Of a stretch of 64,000 nt of DNA, positions 36,798 to 45,557 are shown piece after piece; position 1 is the first letter of the stretch, and the number at the start of each line of letters is the position of its first letter. The DNA lies in NCBI GenBank assembly GCA_965263345.1, contig CBDHHC010000004.1:62001-126000 (forward strand), given 5' to 3'. The translations under genes and the position numbers were made by a program. Under the pieces are notes generated by a model. It saw only the letters and a list, made by a program, of their open reading frames with translations, was not told where the DNA came from and did no database searches. The DNA comes from CBDHHC01 sp965263345. Lineage in GTDB: Bacteria; Pseudomonadota; Alphaproteobacteria; Rhizobiales; CBDHHC01.

Positions 36798-37082
36798 TTA
36801 TTCTGCTGCTATGCGCAAATTAGCCCCATAAGATTTCTTTTTGTTCGTTTTTAGTATATTTGTCATGGCAGACATTACATTTTTGTGTTTTTGCAATTCT
36901 TCATATTGCGACTGTAATTGTGCCAGTTGAGATAATAACTCATCAATTTTTTGGTCGTAAGTAATTACAACAGCTTCTGAAATTTTTTCTGGAGATGCGT
37001 CAGGGTGTTCATCACGAACTTTGCGAATTAGATTCAAAACATCGTTCATTGCTTTGATTGTTTCATCAACCTGATTTGTCAT
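36798..37082 (-). CDS. Small coiled-coil protein of unknown function
   Basis: A 94-residue protein that I do not recognise. It is almost all helix, with a heptad pattern in the middle (IDELLSQLAQLQSQYEELQK) and a basic tail (ILKTNKKKSYGANLRIAAE). There is no signal peptide or membrane segment. A G-rich ribosome site (GGGGG) lies 6-7 bases before the ATG, which supports a real gene. It stands alone between carB and hsp20. Confidence 0.7.
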   Translation of the reverse strand: MTNQVDETIKAMNDVLNLIRKVRDEHPDASPEKISEAVVITYDQKIDELLSQLAQLQSQYEELQKHKNVMSAMTNILKTNKKKSYGANLRIAAE

Positions 37083-37589
37083 ATTAGCCCCCCAATAAAT
37101 GCAGTTCTTAACTTTAATTCTAAAGATTATTTCGTAAATGGTAAAGTGGGTTATCGCAATTTAGCCTAGTTAAAACCATATTTTTGCTTTTTTTATTTTG
37201 TCATAATAAAAAAATTTATGCGTATCTAAATTATGATCTGGGCTTATTTGTCATTTACAATCTAACTTATGCTTGCAACTTTTAATAATCACTCACGAAA
37301 AAATGAAAATTTCTAAGTGTATTTTCAAAAGATATATATATTTTATTAATCTTACTAAATCTTGAATTATTTTAGAAAGAATTTCTTGTGCCTGACTTAA
37401 TATAACTAAGTATATAAAAAAATAAATCTATAAAAAACAACGCTATATATTTTTATTACGACGCTTTTGTTTTAAATTAAAGATCTTGGATGCTAATACA
37501 CATTGCAAACTTTCGATACAATCGTTAGTGTAGTTTTAGTTGTAATTTTACAAAGCATGATGACTTAATTTGAAGTTAAGGTATTTAGG
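37083..37589. other. Long AT-rich intergenic region
   Basis: About 500 very AT-rich bases with no gene, tRNA or clear repeat visible. It could hide a small RNA, but nothing in the sequence supports one by eye. Confidence 0.35.
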
Positions 37590-37620
37590 CTTGAATGGGA
37601 TTTAAGGGACAACCATATAT
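37590..37620 (+). promoter_or_regulatory. RpoH (sigma-32) type heat-shock promoter of hsp20
   Basis: CTTGAA (37590-37595), 17 bases, then CCATATAT (37613-37620) closely fits the alphaproteobacterial RpoH consensus (CTTG, 17-18 bases, CYTATNT). It lies about 90 bases upstream of the small heat-shock gene. Confidence 0.75.
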
Positions 37621-37712
37621 CGATATAGATTCATGACATAAATTCAGTGCTAAATTTTAGGCTGTTTGAACATTTATGAATTTAAAAAGGTCGCTAAAAC
37701 AGGACTTTAAGG

Positions 37713-38138
37713 ATGTCACGACTATCATTATTTAACAGTCCCTTGCTGTTAGGGTTTGAGGAAATTGAACGAGCTTTAGACAGAGTATCGAAAACATCAG
37801 GCGAAGGATTCCCGCCGTATAATATCGAACGATTAAAATGTGATGGAGAAGAAGATACACTAAGAATTACTTTAGCTGTTGCAGGTTACGATAGAAAAGA
37901 CCTTGAGGTTACTGTAGAAGAAAATCAGTTGTTCATTCGTGGACACCAATCAGATGAAGGTGAAAAGAATTATCTTCATAGAGGTATAGCAGCAAGACAG
38001 TTTAAACGTAGTTTTATACTTGCCGATGGTATTGAGGTTGTGAGAGCTGATTTAGAAAATGGACTATTATGTATAGATTTAAAACGTCCTTTATCAGCTT
38101 CTATGGTTCGTAAAATTGAGATTTCTAAAAATGAATGA
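37713..38138 (+). CDS. Small heat-shock protein, Hsp20 family
   Basis: A 141-residue alpha-crystallin-type chaperone that holds unfolding proteins. It has an IbpA-like front (LFNSPLLLGFEEIERALDRV, then GFPPYNIER) and the core TLRITLAVAGYDRKDLEVTV with FIRGHQ, then IAARQFKRSFILADGIEV and the conserved ENGLLCIDLKRPL. The C-terminus lacks a clear I-x-I motif (SMVRKIEISKNE has only IEI). Preceded by a heat-shock promoter and followed by a DUF1150 gene. Confidence 0.94.
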   Translation: MSRLSLFNSPLLLGFEEIERALDRVSKTSGEGFPPYNIERLKCDGEEDTLRITLAVAGYDRKDLEVTVEENQLFIRGHQSDEGEKNYLHRGIAARQFKRSFILADGIEVVRADLENGLLCIDLKRPLSASMVRKIEISKNE

Positions 38139-38229
38139 ATAAAGATGGATTAACAGAAAATTGTCTTAATAATCTTATAGGGTGGCGTAAAGGTCTAAAA
38201 AATAGACCTAAATATATAAGGAGTTTGCC

Positions 38230-38505
38230 ATGGAGCGTCAAAAAGATCATGGTATGACAGATGACCATATGAGTTCAATTGAGTTTGCTCATTTAGGTGG
38301 CGGAGAAGTTGGTTATATTAAAGAACTTAGTTCTGACCAGGCTGTTGAAATGTTTCCTACAATGAGCGATGTAGACTTTCCGTCAGGTATTCCATTGTTT
38401 GTTTTACATGCAGCAGATGGAACTCCTTTATCTATAGCTGACAGTTTATCTGGAGCCATAGGGGATGCCCTAGAGAATGATTTAGAGCCATTGAGCCTTC
38501 ATTAA
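38230..38505 (+). CDS. DUF1150 family protein
   Basis: A 91-residue protein of the alphaproteobacterial DUF1150 family, often encoded next to hsp20 (MSSIEFAHLGGGEVGYIKEL, then GIPLFVLHAADGTPLSIADS). Function unknown. AAGGAG lies 8 bases before the ATG. The 91-base gap after hsp20 and the same strand suggest a shared transcript. Confidence 0.9.
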   Translation: MERQKDHGMTDDHMSSIEFAHLGGGEVGYIKELSSDQAVEMFPTMSDVDFPSGIPLFVLHAADGTPLSIADSLSGAIGDALENDLEPLSLH

Positions 38506-38533
38506 AGCGATACTGCTTATCTCACTAACAATA

Positions 38534-38558
38534 TTTGGGTGATCTCTTATCACCCAAA
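38534..38558. terminator. Hairpin after DUF1150 gene
   Basis: TTTGGGTGAT and ATCACCCAAA form a perfect 10-bp stem around CTCTT, 28 bases after the stop codon. Probable terminator in a convergent region. Confidence 0.65.
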
Positions 38559-38565
38559 CATCTAT

Positions 38566-38593
38566 ACTTCAAATAATATTTATTATTTGAAGT
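38566..38593. repeat. AT-rich 28-base palindrome
   Basis: ACTTCAAATAATA and its exact complement are separated by TT only. Second of three palindromes between the convergent DUF1150 and ptsN genes. Confidence 0.6.
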
Positions 38594-38648
38594 TCTTATG
38601 AGCCTCAAATTACTAAGTGAATAATATCCCAAATTTTTGATTAATAGA

Positions 38649-38672
38649 TAAGAAACAAAGCTTTGTTTCTTA
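38649..38672. terminator. 24-base palindrome at the ptsN stop
   Basis: TAAGAAACAAAG followed directly by its complement; the last three bases are the ptsN stop codon read on the minus strand. It may form a hairpin ending the ptsN transcript. Confidence 0.5.
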
Positions 38673-39134
38673 TGCAGCATGAGAGGCTGTCGGTTCTGTA
38701 AGAACTGAATATAAAGCTGACTTTTGTGAAGAATTTCTCAATTTTTCAATAGTTTTAGGCTCACGCAATAAACGGGAGATTCTAGCTAACGCCTTTAAAT
38801 GATCTGCACCCGCACTTTCTGGCGCTAACAGTAAAAATACTAGATCTACAGGCTCTCCATCAATGGCTTCAAAATCAATTGGTGTTTCTAGTTTTGCAAA
38901 AACACTAACAATATTATCGAGACCTACTAGTTTGCCATGTGGAATTGCCACACCATGGCCTAATCCAGTTGACCCTAACCTCTCCCTTTGCAAAAGGGTA
39001 TCAAATATATCTCGCTGATCTGCTCCAGTCAGCTCTGCTGCATTTGCAGATAGTTCTTGTAAAGCTTGTTTTTTACTGTTTGCTTTTAAACAAGGAACAA
39101 TACCATCTGGAGTAATCATATCACCTAGATCCAT
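38670..39134 (-). CDS. ptsN: Nitrogen-regulatory PTS IIA-like protein
   Basis: A 154-residue EIIA-Ntr of the regulatory nitrogen PTS. The phospho-accepting His66 lies in GLGHGVAIPHGK, and DLVFLLLAPESAGADHLKAL is the family core. It regulates potassium and carbon/nitrogen responses by protein contacts rather than sugar uptake. ATG 39134 (MDLGDMITPD) with GGAAAG upstream is preferred over the TTG at 39173. It follows hpf downstream of rpoN, the canonical order. Confidence 0.94.
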   Translation of the reverse strand: MDLGDMITPDGIVPCLKANSKKQALQELSANAAELTGADQRDIFDTLLQRERLGSTGLGHGVAIPHGKLVGLDNIVSVFAKLETPIDFEAIDGEPVDLVFLLLAPESAGADHLKALARISRLLREPKTIEKLRNSSQKSALYSVLTEPTASHAA

Positions 39135-39268
39135 GAGTAAGTTCTTTCCGTATATTACGTAAGTTCCTGACAATCATTATAAATCGTTAGGCACTAATGT
39201 ATATTTTGAAGAATTTTAAGCCTTTTGACCAAAAAACAACAAAGGTTTATGTCTTTATAATAATTCCT

Positions 39269-39841
39269 TTAGGATGGGTCTATCCATCCAATATGTCCAT
39301 CAGGTCGCTTATAAACTATATTTATTTGCCCATCTTTAGCATTTTTAAAGACCAAAAATGGTCTGCTTGATATATCGAGCTGCATAACAGCATCTGGAAT
39401 AGCCAAATCTTGAATTTGAATTCTTGTTTCTGCAACAATTAATGGTACTAACTCTTCCGTGTCATTAATCTCCTGCTCCTCTTGATCAGCTTGGATAACA
39501 TAATCTACAGCATCTATCACAGGATTTTTCTCTTTATTATTACCAGAATTATGTTTTTTTAAACGCCTTTTATAACGTCTTAATCTTTTTTCTAGTCTTT
39601 CGATCGCTTCATCAACACCAGCATAAGCGTCAGTACTTTCGCCGTGACTTTGTAATATTAAACCTGATTGTAGCTGAATTGAACAGTCAATTAAGAATTT
39701 ACTACGTTCTTTTTCTACTCTTACATTACCTGACAGTGGCGTACCAATGTATTTATCCATAACATGGTCAATTTTATCGTTAATATGAGCTTTTAGAGCT
39801 TCTCCAATATCTAAATTTTTGCCAGTTATCTGTAATGTCAT
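39269..39841 (-). CDS. hpf: Long-form ribosome hibernation promoting factor
   Basis: A 190-residue long HPF. The N-terminal S30AE domain (MTLQITGKNLDIGEALKAHI, then ERLEKRLRRYKRRLKKHN) binds the decoding centre; a charged linker leads to the C-terminal dimer domain (RPFLVFKNAKDGQINIVYKR, then DGHIGWIDPS). Long forms join 70S ribosomes into 100S dimers directly. It lies between rpoN and ptsN as in other alphaproteobacteria. Confidence 0.95.
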   Translation of the reverse strand: MTLQITGKNLDIGEALKAHINDKIDHVMDKYIGTPLSGNVRVEKERSKFLIDCSIQLQSGLILQSHGESTDAYAGVDEAIERLEKRLRRYKRRLKKHNSGNNKEKNPVIDAVDYVIQADQEEQEINDTEELVPLIVAETRIQIQDLAIPDAVMQLDISSRPFLVFKNAKDGQINIVYKRPDGHIGWIDPS

Positions 39842-40103
39842 ATTTATCCTTTATCAAATTATATTATAAGCCAGACGACTTATAATATTAATCTATTTTA
39901 TCTTGAAGTTCACCTATATTTTTTTGCTTTAGGAATTTTTTATAAAGCTCAATCTTTATTATTGGATATATATCTAAACATGTATTCATCCGCACTTGAA
40001 AATTTAATGTTAACACAAAGATCAATGTTAATACTTTGCTGTATATAGATTAGTATTTTTTATAAATTTACTATTCGTTAAACTTATTTATTTTTTAAAT
40101 AGT

Positions 40104-41648
40104 CTAGTTGGCTTTTTCTGACATTTTCTTTTCTCGCCTTCTTTGAACTGATGACGGAATTTTCATTGCTTCTCTATATTTTGCCACTGTCCTACGGGCG
40201 ATCTCTATTCCTTCAGTTTTTAGTTTTTCAACAATTTTGTCATCTGATAAAACCTTACTGATAGTTTCATGATCAATTAGTTGTTTTATGCGGTACCTCA
40301 CAGCTTCAGATGAGTGCGCTTGTTCCGAGTCTGAAGAGGCTATAGCTGATGTAAAGAAATATTTAAGTTCAAAAATCCCCCTATTCGTGGAAATATACTT
40401 ATTTGATGTTACACGACTAACAGTCGATTCATGCATTGATATAGCATCAGCAACTATTCGTAAATTCAAAGGTTTTAAATGCTGTACTCCATATGTTAAA
40501 AAAGCATCTTGTTGCTTAACTATTTCTTCAGCCACTTTTAAAATTGTTCTAGCCCGTTGGTCTAAGCTTTTTACAAGCCAGTTTGCTGTCTGCATACAAT
40601 CACTTATATATGATTTCTCATCATCATTACGTGCTGTTGTGGAGACAGTAGTGTAATAACTTTGATTTATCAACACCTTAGGAAGTGTTTCTGAGTTTAA
40701 CTCCACATGCCATGAACCATCACTTCTTTGACGAACATAAATATCGGGTACGACTGGTTCTACAAGTATACTCCCAAAACGTAAACCTGGTTTTGGATCA
40801 AGCATTTTAATTTCAGAAATCATTTCTGATAATTCTTCAGCATCAGGAAATAATTTCTTCATTGCACTTAAGTTATGAGTTGCCAGCATCTCTAGATTGT
40901 CAAGAAGCTTTGCAATCATTGGGTCGTAACGATTTCTATCCTTTAGTTGAAGGGCCAGGCATTCACCAAGGTTTCTTGCAAAAACACCTGGTGGGTCAAA
41001 GGTTTGTAAAATATCTAATGTCTCTTCAACAATGGTGATTGGTGCGGCCAAGCGTTGAGCTATGTTTTCTAATTCTCCACGTAAATAACCTGCTTCATCA
41101 ACCATATCAACGAGATGCTGGCCGATTAAGCGCATTACAGGGTCCTTTATAGCTAAGCTTAATTGGTTGACCAAATGATCCTGAAGAGTTAATGACTCTG
41201 CTACATACGCTTCTAGGTTAGGTGCTTCTATATCTGAAGATTTACCTGAGTTTCCAATAGACCAATTCATGTCTTGGCTGGGCAAAATAGCCTCAGTTTT
41301 AGTTGTTTGATATTCATTCCCTTCAGGAAAAATATTTTCCTGATCTGCATCCATACCACCAGTCGGGTCTTTTGTGGACATGTCTTGGGAAGTTGTTAAC
41401 CAATCATCCGTCGCTTGAAGCTCTTGTGTTTGCTTTTCCTGAGATTGAGCCTCAGAGTTTTCTTCCCGTGCTTGTGAGTTCTGTTCTGCTTCCGCTCTTT
41501 CTAATAACGGATTGCGTTCTATTTCTTTTTCTACAAAATTATTTAGCTCGATATTAGAGAGTTGCAGTAGCTTGATAGCTTGCTGCAATTGCGGCGTCAT
41601 TACTAGACTTTGGCTATGTCTCAGCTCTAATTTAGCTGAAAGAACCAT
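40104..41648 (-). CDS. rpoN: RNA polymerase sigma-54 factor
   Basis: A 514-residue sigma-54. Region I is Gln/Leu-rich (ELRHSQSLVMTPQLQQAIKL, then NNFVEKEIERNPLLE), region II acidic and Gln-rich, then the core-binding domain (DPPGVFARNLGECLALQLKD), the HTH (LRIVADAISMHESTVSRVTS) and the RpoN box ARRTVAKYREAMKIPSSVQR, which reads the -24 element. It needs activator ATPases. Genes downstream are hpf and ptsN; lptB is upstream. Confidence 0.97.
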   Translation of the reverse strand: MVLSAKLELRHSQSLVMTPQLQQAIKLLQLSNIELNNFVEKEIERNPLLERAEAEQNSQAREENSEAQSQEKQTQELQATDDWLTTSQDMSTKDPTGGMDADQENIFPEGNEYQTTKTEAILPSQDMNWSIGNSGKSSDIEAPNLEAYVAESLTLQDHLVNQLSLAIKDPVMRLIGQHLVDMVDEAGYLRGELENIAQRLAAPITIVEETLDILQTFDPPGVFARNLGECLALQLKDRNRYDPMIAKLLDNLEMLATHNLSAMKKLFPDAEELSEMISEIKMLDPKPGLRFGSILVEPVVPDIYVRQRSDGSWHVELNSETLPKVLINQSYYTTVSTTARNDDEKSYISDCMQTANWLVKSLDQRARTILKVAEEIVKQQDAFLTYGVQHLKPLNLRIVADAISMHESTVSRVTSNKYISTNRGIFELKYFFTSAIASSDSEQAHSSEAVRYRIKQLIDHETISKVLSDDKIVEKLKTEGIEIARRTVAKYREAMKIPSSVQRRREKKMSEKAN

Positions 41649-41935
41649 GATATTTTCCCAAACCTAAATTGTCTCTATGGTTATTGTTAAATTCCAAATA
41701 CTTACTTTTATTGTAAAGTTGGAGTATCAAATGTATCAATTTAACATTCGTTTTATATCACTCTTTTTAACATACAATATATCTTATAGACTTAATTGGT
41801 TGTATTTTGAAGAATAATATATTTTTAATTTTCTATATTACTTACTGTATTTTGTAAGCAGAGTTACATTATCATTCAAATGTATCAATATACTGTTTAA
41901 AGAGACACAAAAGGCTTTACATCTTATTTTTTTAG

Positions 41936-42796
41936 TTAACCAAACATGTTTCCCAGATATACTCTACGCACATCTTCATTTTGAATGATTTGCTCTGGGG
42001 TTCCTTCCATTAATTTTTGACCGTCATGTACAATATAAGCTCTATTTGTAATCTCTAAGGTTTCTCTTACATGATGCTCAGTGATTAAGACCCCAATTCC
42101 TCTTTGGGTGAGGTGACGGACTAATGTACTAATATCACCTATTGCTATTGGATCAATTCCTGCAAATGGTTCATCTAACAGCATATATGATGGCCGACTT
42201 GCAAGTGCTCGAGCGATTTCAACTCTTCGTCTTTCTCCACCTGATAACGCAATGGCTGGAGACTTTCGTAGGCGTCCAATGTTAAATTCATCTAATAGGT
42301 CATTGAGCTGTTGTTTGCGTTTTTTCCTGTTTGGTTCAACAAGTTCGAGTATGGCAAGAATATTTTCTTCTACTGTAAGGCCTCGAAAAATTGATGCTTC
42401 TTGAGGTAGGTAACCAATCCCAAGCCTTGCACGACGATACATTGGTAAATGAGTAACATCACGGCCATCGATCAATATTTTACCCTTATCCGCTGCAACC
42501 AGTCCTGTAATCATATAAAATACTGTTGTCTTACCTGCTCCGTTTGGCCCCAGCAGACCGACAGCTTCCCCCCGTCTTACATTTAAACTGACACCACGTA
42601 CAACTGGACGTTTGTTATAACTTTTTTCAACTGCCTGAACTGTTAACCAGCCCTCACCTATCATATTCTCAGGTTGCCTTGAATTGGTATTCAAAGGTGG
42701 TGGTGAGATCCCATTATCAGGATAAGAATAGTTATTTAGGTTAGGGTCTTTCTCAAATATATTGTTTTGTGGATCTGATAGTTCACGCCTATGCAT
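41936..42796 (-). CDS. lptB: LPS export ABC transporter ATP-binding protein LptB
   Basis: The ATPase that drives lipopolysaccharide extraction from the inner membrane. Motifs: Walker A LLGPNGAGKTTVFYMITG, Q-loop YLPQEASIFRGLTVEEN, signature LSGGERRRVEIARALAS, Walker B YMLLDEPFAGIDP and ITEHHVRETL. An N-terminal extension of about 48 residues, Asn/Pro-rich, precedes the domain and is longer than in E. coli; an internal start could remove part of it. It follows the fused lptC-lptA gene by 50 bases. Confidence 0.96.
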   Translation of the reverse strand: MHRRELSDPQNNIFEKDPNLNNYSYPDNGISPPPLNTNSRQPENMIGEGWLTVQAVEKSYNKRPVVRGVSLNVRRGEAVGLLGPNGAGKTTVFYMITGLVAADKGKILIDGRDVTHLPMYRRARLGIGYLPQEASIFRGLTVEENILAILELVEPNRKKRKQQLNDLLDEFNIGRLRKSPAIALSGGERRRVEIARALASRPSYMLLDEPFAGIDPIAIGDISTLVRHLTQRGIGVLITEHHVRETLEITNRAYIVHDGQKLMEGTPEQIIQNEDVRRVYLGNMFG

Positions 42797-42846
42797 TAAT
42801 TTGCCCTGACATACCTTTTTTAATGAAATTCTAATACGCTTTTAGA

Positions 42847-44514
42847 CTAATTTTTAGGTTTTTTAAAGCTTCCTGGTGTGAATACTGCCCTCACACGTTG
42901 TTTACCTGTTTCAAAGCGATATTTTCCTGTTTTTAAATTTATTACCAGTTTATTTCCCTTTAAGACATTATCGCCTTGGGTTAGAACAACATTTCCAGCA
43001 ATGGTCACTAGATCAACTTTAATATCAAATGTTGCATGATCACTTGTAACTGTCTGATTTTCTGGCGTGGTTATGAAAACATTTTTAGATGCAATTATTT
43101 TCCTAATTTGAGCATCTTGCGATTGTTTTTGTGATTGATTACTTATTGGAGTATTGCCAACATATTCTAACTTAATTTCACCTGCTTTAATTTCATTTCC
43201 CCCTCTTAATACTTGTACTGCTCCTTTAAAAATGGCTATTTTTTTCAAATCATAGATGTCTAGAGTATTTGAAAATATTTGAAAAGGTTGACCATCATTT
43301 TCTGAGAAACCAGAAAAGCTTTGGGCCAGTGATTGAGCAGGATCAATGGAAGGAGTTACTTTTTTCTTTACCTTAATCTTTGTCTTTTTTTGTTGACCTT
43401 CTGGTTTGAACTTGCCTTCAACACGTCCGCCCGCTGGGAAATAACTATGTCTCTTTTTTAAATCTACAATAAGTTTATTACCTTTTAAGACATTCTGCCC
43501 CTGACTTACTTCTACATTATCAATTAATGTTACAGTTTGACCGATATTATCAAAAACTGTCCTATTCGCTGATACATTCCTTCCGTTGCCAGCAGTAATC
43601 AAAACATTATTTTCAGCTTCAATCTTTGCAATCTGTTGCGAAGGATTTTCTGAGGGGGTACCAAGAGCAGCTCCAGATTTTTTATCTGACTTATAATTTA
43701 TTCTTAGCCTTTCTGCACGTAATGTCATATCTGACTGGACTGCAGAAACTTGACCACGAAATAACGCAACTTTTGTCTTGTCATTTATTGTTAATTCTTC
43801 TGAAGCAACGTCAATTGGTTCATTTTGACTTTTAAATATTTGCCCTAATCCATGCGCTTTAGTGTTTTGTTTTTTCTTTGATTGTTGGTTATTCTTAAGA
43901 TGAACCTGGACATTTTTTCTGAATTGCAACTTATTTTCTGTTGAAAATACTTTTAATTCTTCAGCGTAGACGCTGCCATTTGGCATTTCAACTTTAACAG
44001 GTTGGGAACTAACAATCGTCTTTTTCTTCATGTCAACTTTTGCTGACTTTAAAGACGCACGAATTTTGGAACTTGTTGAAATATCTATATTATTTGTAAG
44101 TAACAAAGACTCTTTTTTAGTATTAAAAGTTCCTCTATTTGCGATTAATTTAACCCATTGGTCATTTTTTCCACTTGCCTCCGCTTTTACTTTATTCAAA
44201 TTAATGACATGTGGTTCTTTTATATTTTTTATTTCTGCATAATTTGCTTCAACAACATATTTACCATTTCTTTCATCAAAGCCTTCATATTTCGGACTTA
44301 ACATCCTCAAATTATCTTTTTCTAATTGAAGCTGACCTGAGACTTTTCCTTTACCTGCGTCAAAAGAAAATGAAATTTTAGAATTTATCGCATATAAGCT
44401 GCATATACCTATTGCACATACTGGTAATATAACTCTCAAAGTTCTTACGAAATAAGAATGAAACCTTGCAGTCCGGAATGCTTTTTCTCTTTCTGTATCA
44501 GTCATGAGTGACAT
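42847..44514 (-). CDS. LptC-LptA-LptA fusion, LPS transport bridge protein
   Basis: A 555-residue protein. Residues 1-210 are LptC-like: a basic cytoplasmic tip, one membrane helix (22-43, VRTLRVILPVCAIGICSLYA) and a periplasmic beta-jellyroll part. Two LptA/OstA-like domains follow, about 225-375 and 405-555. Each ends with the same block, VEVSQGQNVLKGNKLIVDLK (333-352) and VVLTQGDNVLKGNKLVINLK (509-528), then RVEGKFKP and RVRAVFTPG. Lys/Gln-rich linkers separate the domains, and no second signal peptide is present. Most alphaproteobacteria encode lptC and lptA separately at this spot. AAGGA lies 8 bases before the ATG. Confidence 0.85.
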   Translation of the reverse strand: MSLMTDTEREKAFRTARFHSYFVRTLRVILPVCAIGICSLYAINSKISFSFDAGKGKVSGQLQLEKDNLRMLSPKYEGFDERNGKYVVEANYAEIKNIKEPHVINLNKVKAEASGKNDQWVKLIANRGTFNTKKESLLLTNNIDISTSSKIRASLKSAKVDMKKKTIVSSQPVKVEMPNGSVYAEELKVFSTENKLQFRKNVQVHLKNNQQSKKKQNTKAHGLGQIFKSQNEPIDVASEELTINDKTKVALFRGQVSAVQSDMTLRAERLRINYKSDKKSGAALGTPSENPSQQIAKIEAENNVLITAGNGRNVSANRTVFDNIGQTVTLIDNVEVSQGQNVLKGNKLIVDLKKRHSYFPAGGRVEGKFKPEGQQKKTKIKVKKKVTPSIDPAQSLAQSFSGFSENDGQPFQIFSNTLDIYDLKKIAIFKGAVQVLRGGNEIKAGEIKLEYVGNTPISNQSQKQSQDAQIRKIIASKNVFITTPENQTVTSDHATFDIKVDLVTIAGNVVLTQGDNVLKGNKLVINLKTGKYRFETGKQRVRAVFTPGSFKKPKN

Positions 44515-44656
44515 CTGCGCAATCCTTACATTGCAAAAGACTTACCTTAAGAAATTATTATTTTATAGCTTAATAGCCATCCGCGCATTGATAAAATATA
44601 TCATGTAATGCTTTGTTATCTATTGCAAAAAACAATCATAACATTTTCACAAACTA

Positions 44657-45268
44657 TTAATGTGCAAAAATGTCCATATCATGCCAGCCCTTTAGATCAA
44701 GAAGGGCTCTTGTTGGCAAAAATGAAAAACATTCTTTTGCAATGCCCATCCTTTGTTCTCTTGTTAATAAATCATCAAGTTTTTCTTTGATTTTGTGTAA
44801 ATAAAGGACATCTGAAGCTGCGTATTTACATTGCTCTTGTGATAGCTCAACTGCACCCCAATCAGAACTTTGTTGTTGTTTAGATAGTTCTACTTGCAAT
44901 AACTCTTTACACAAATCTTTTAACCCATGACGGTCCGTGTATGTTCTCGTTAGCTTTGATGCTATCTTTGTACAATACACAGATTGTGTCATTACACCTA
45001 AATAGTGCTGTATTACGGCTATATCAAACCTTGCAAAATGAAAAATTTTAATTTGGTCTTTATTGGTTAAAAGAGCTTTTAATCTTGGGGCCCCGTAATT
45101 ATTTTGAGAGAATTGGACCAAATGCGCCACACCATCACCTGAGGACAGTTGTACCAAACATAATCTATCACGCAATGGATTTAGGCCAAGTGTCTCGGTA
45201 TCAATTGCTATAGGGCCAGTTAATTCTAAATCTTCGGGCAGATCGTCTTTGTAGATATTTTGAGTCAT
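44657..45268 (-). CDS. rnd: Ribonuclease D family 3'-5' exonuclease
   Basis: A 203-residue DEDDy exonuclease for RNA 3'-end trimming. The first acidic pair is in GPIAIDTETLGLNPLRDRL, the second motif in KIFHFARFDIAVI, and YAASDVLYLHKIKEKL is the DEDDy motif III. It is short, with only the catalytic domain and no HRDC domains, as usual for the alphaproteobacterial copy next to lptC. ATG 45268 is preferred over an upstream start at 45334, with AAAGAAG upstream. Confidence 0.92.
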   Translation of the reverse strand: MTQNIYKDDLPEDLELTGPIAIDTETLGLNPLRDRLCLVQLSSGDGVAHLVQFSQNNYGAPRLKALLTNKDQIKIFHFARFDIAVIQHYLGVMTQSVYCTKIASKLTRTYTDRHGLKDLCKELLQVELSKQQQSSDWGAVELSQEQCKYAASDVLYLHKIKEKLDDLLTREQRMGIAKECFSFLPTRALLDLKGWHDMDIFAH

Positions 45269-45557
45269 AAAAAATAACTTCTTTAAATAGAATGCATCAT
45301 TTATGGCATATTCGTTATATACCGAATCACTCAATTTAAATCTTTTATTTCTCTGGTCAATTTTTTAAATAATAAATTTTAATTCCTCAGAAAAATATCC
45401 ACTTCTGACTCTTTTATCATGTATACTTAATCATACGAATAATTGCCTTTGATATGTCTCAATTTTTATGTTGTAAAATTCTTTACTTTTTAAATATTTT
45501 ATCAACAGATAGCAAATTATTCTAGAAGCTTGATTGGCTTTTCAGTGGGAGTGCTCT

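Noticed and set aside
40288..40656. A 122-codon plus-strand open frame
   Set aside because: It is antisense to the C-terminal part of rpoN, with no start signal or recognisable domain.
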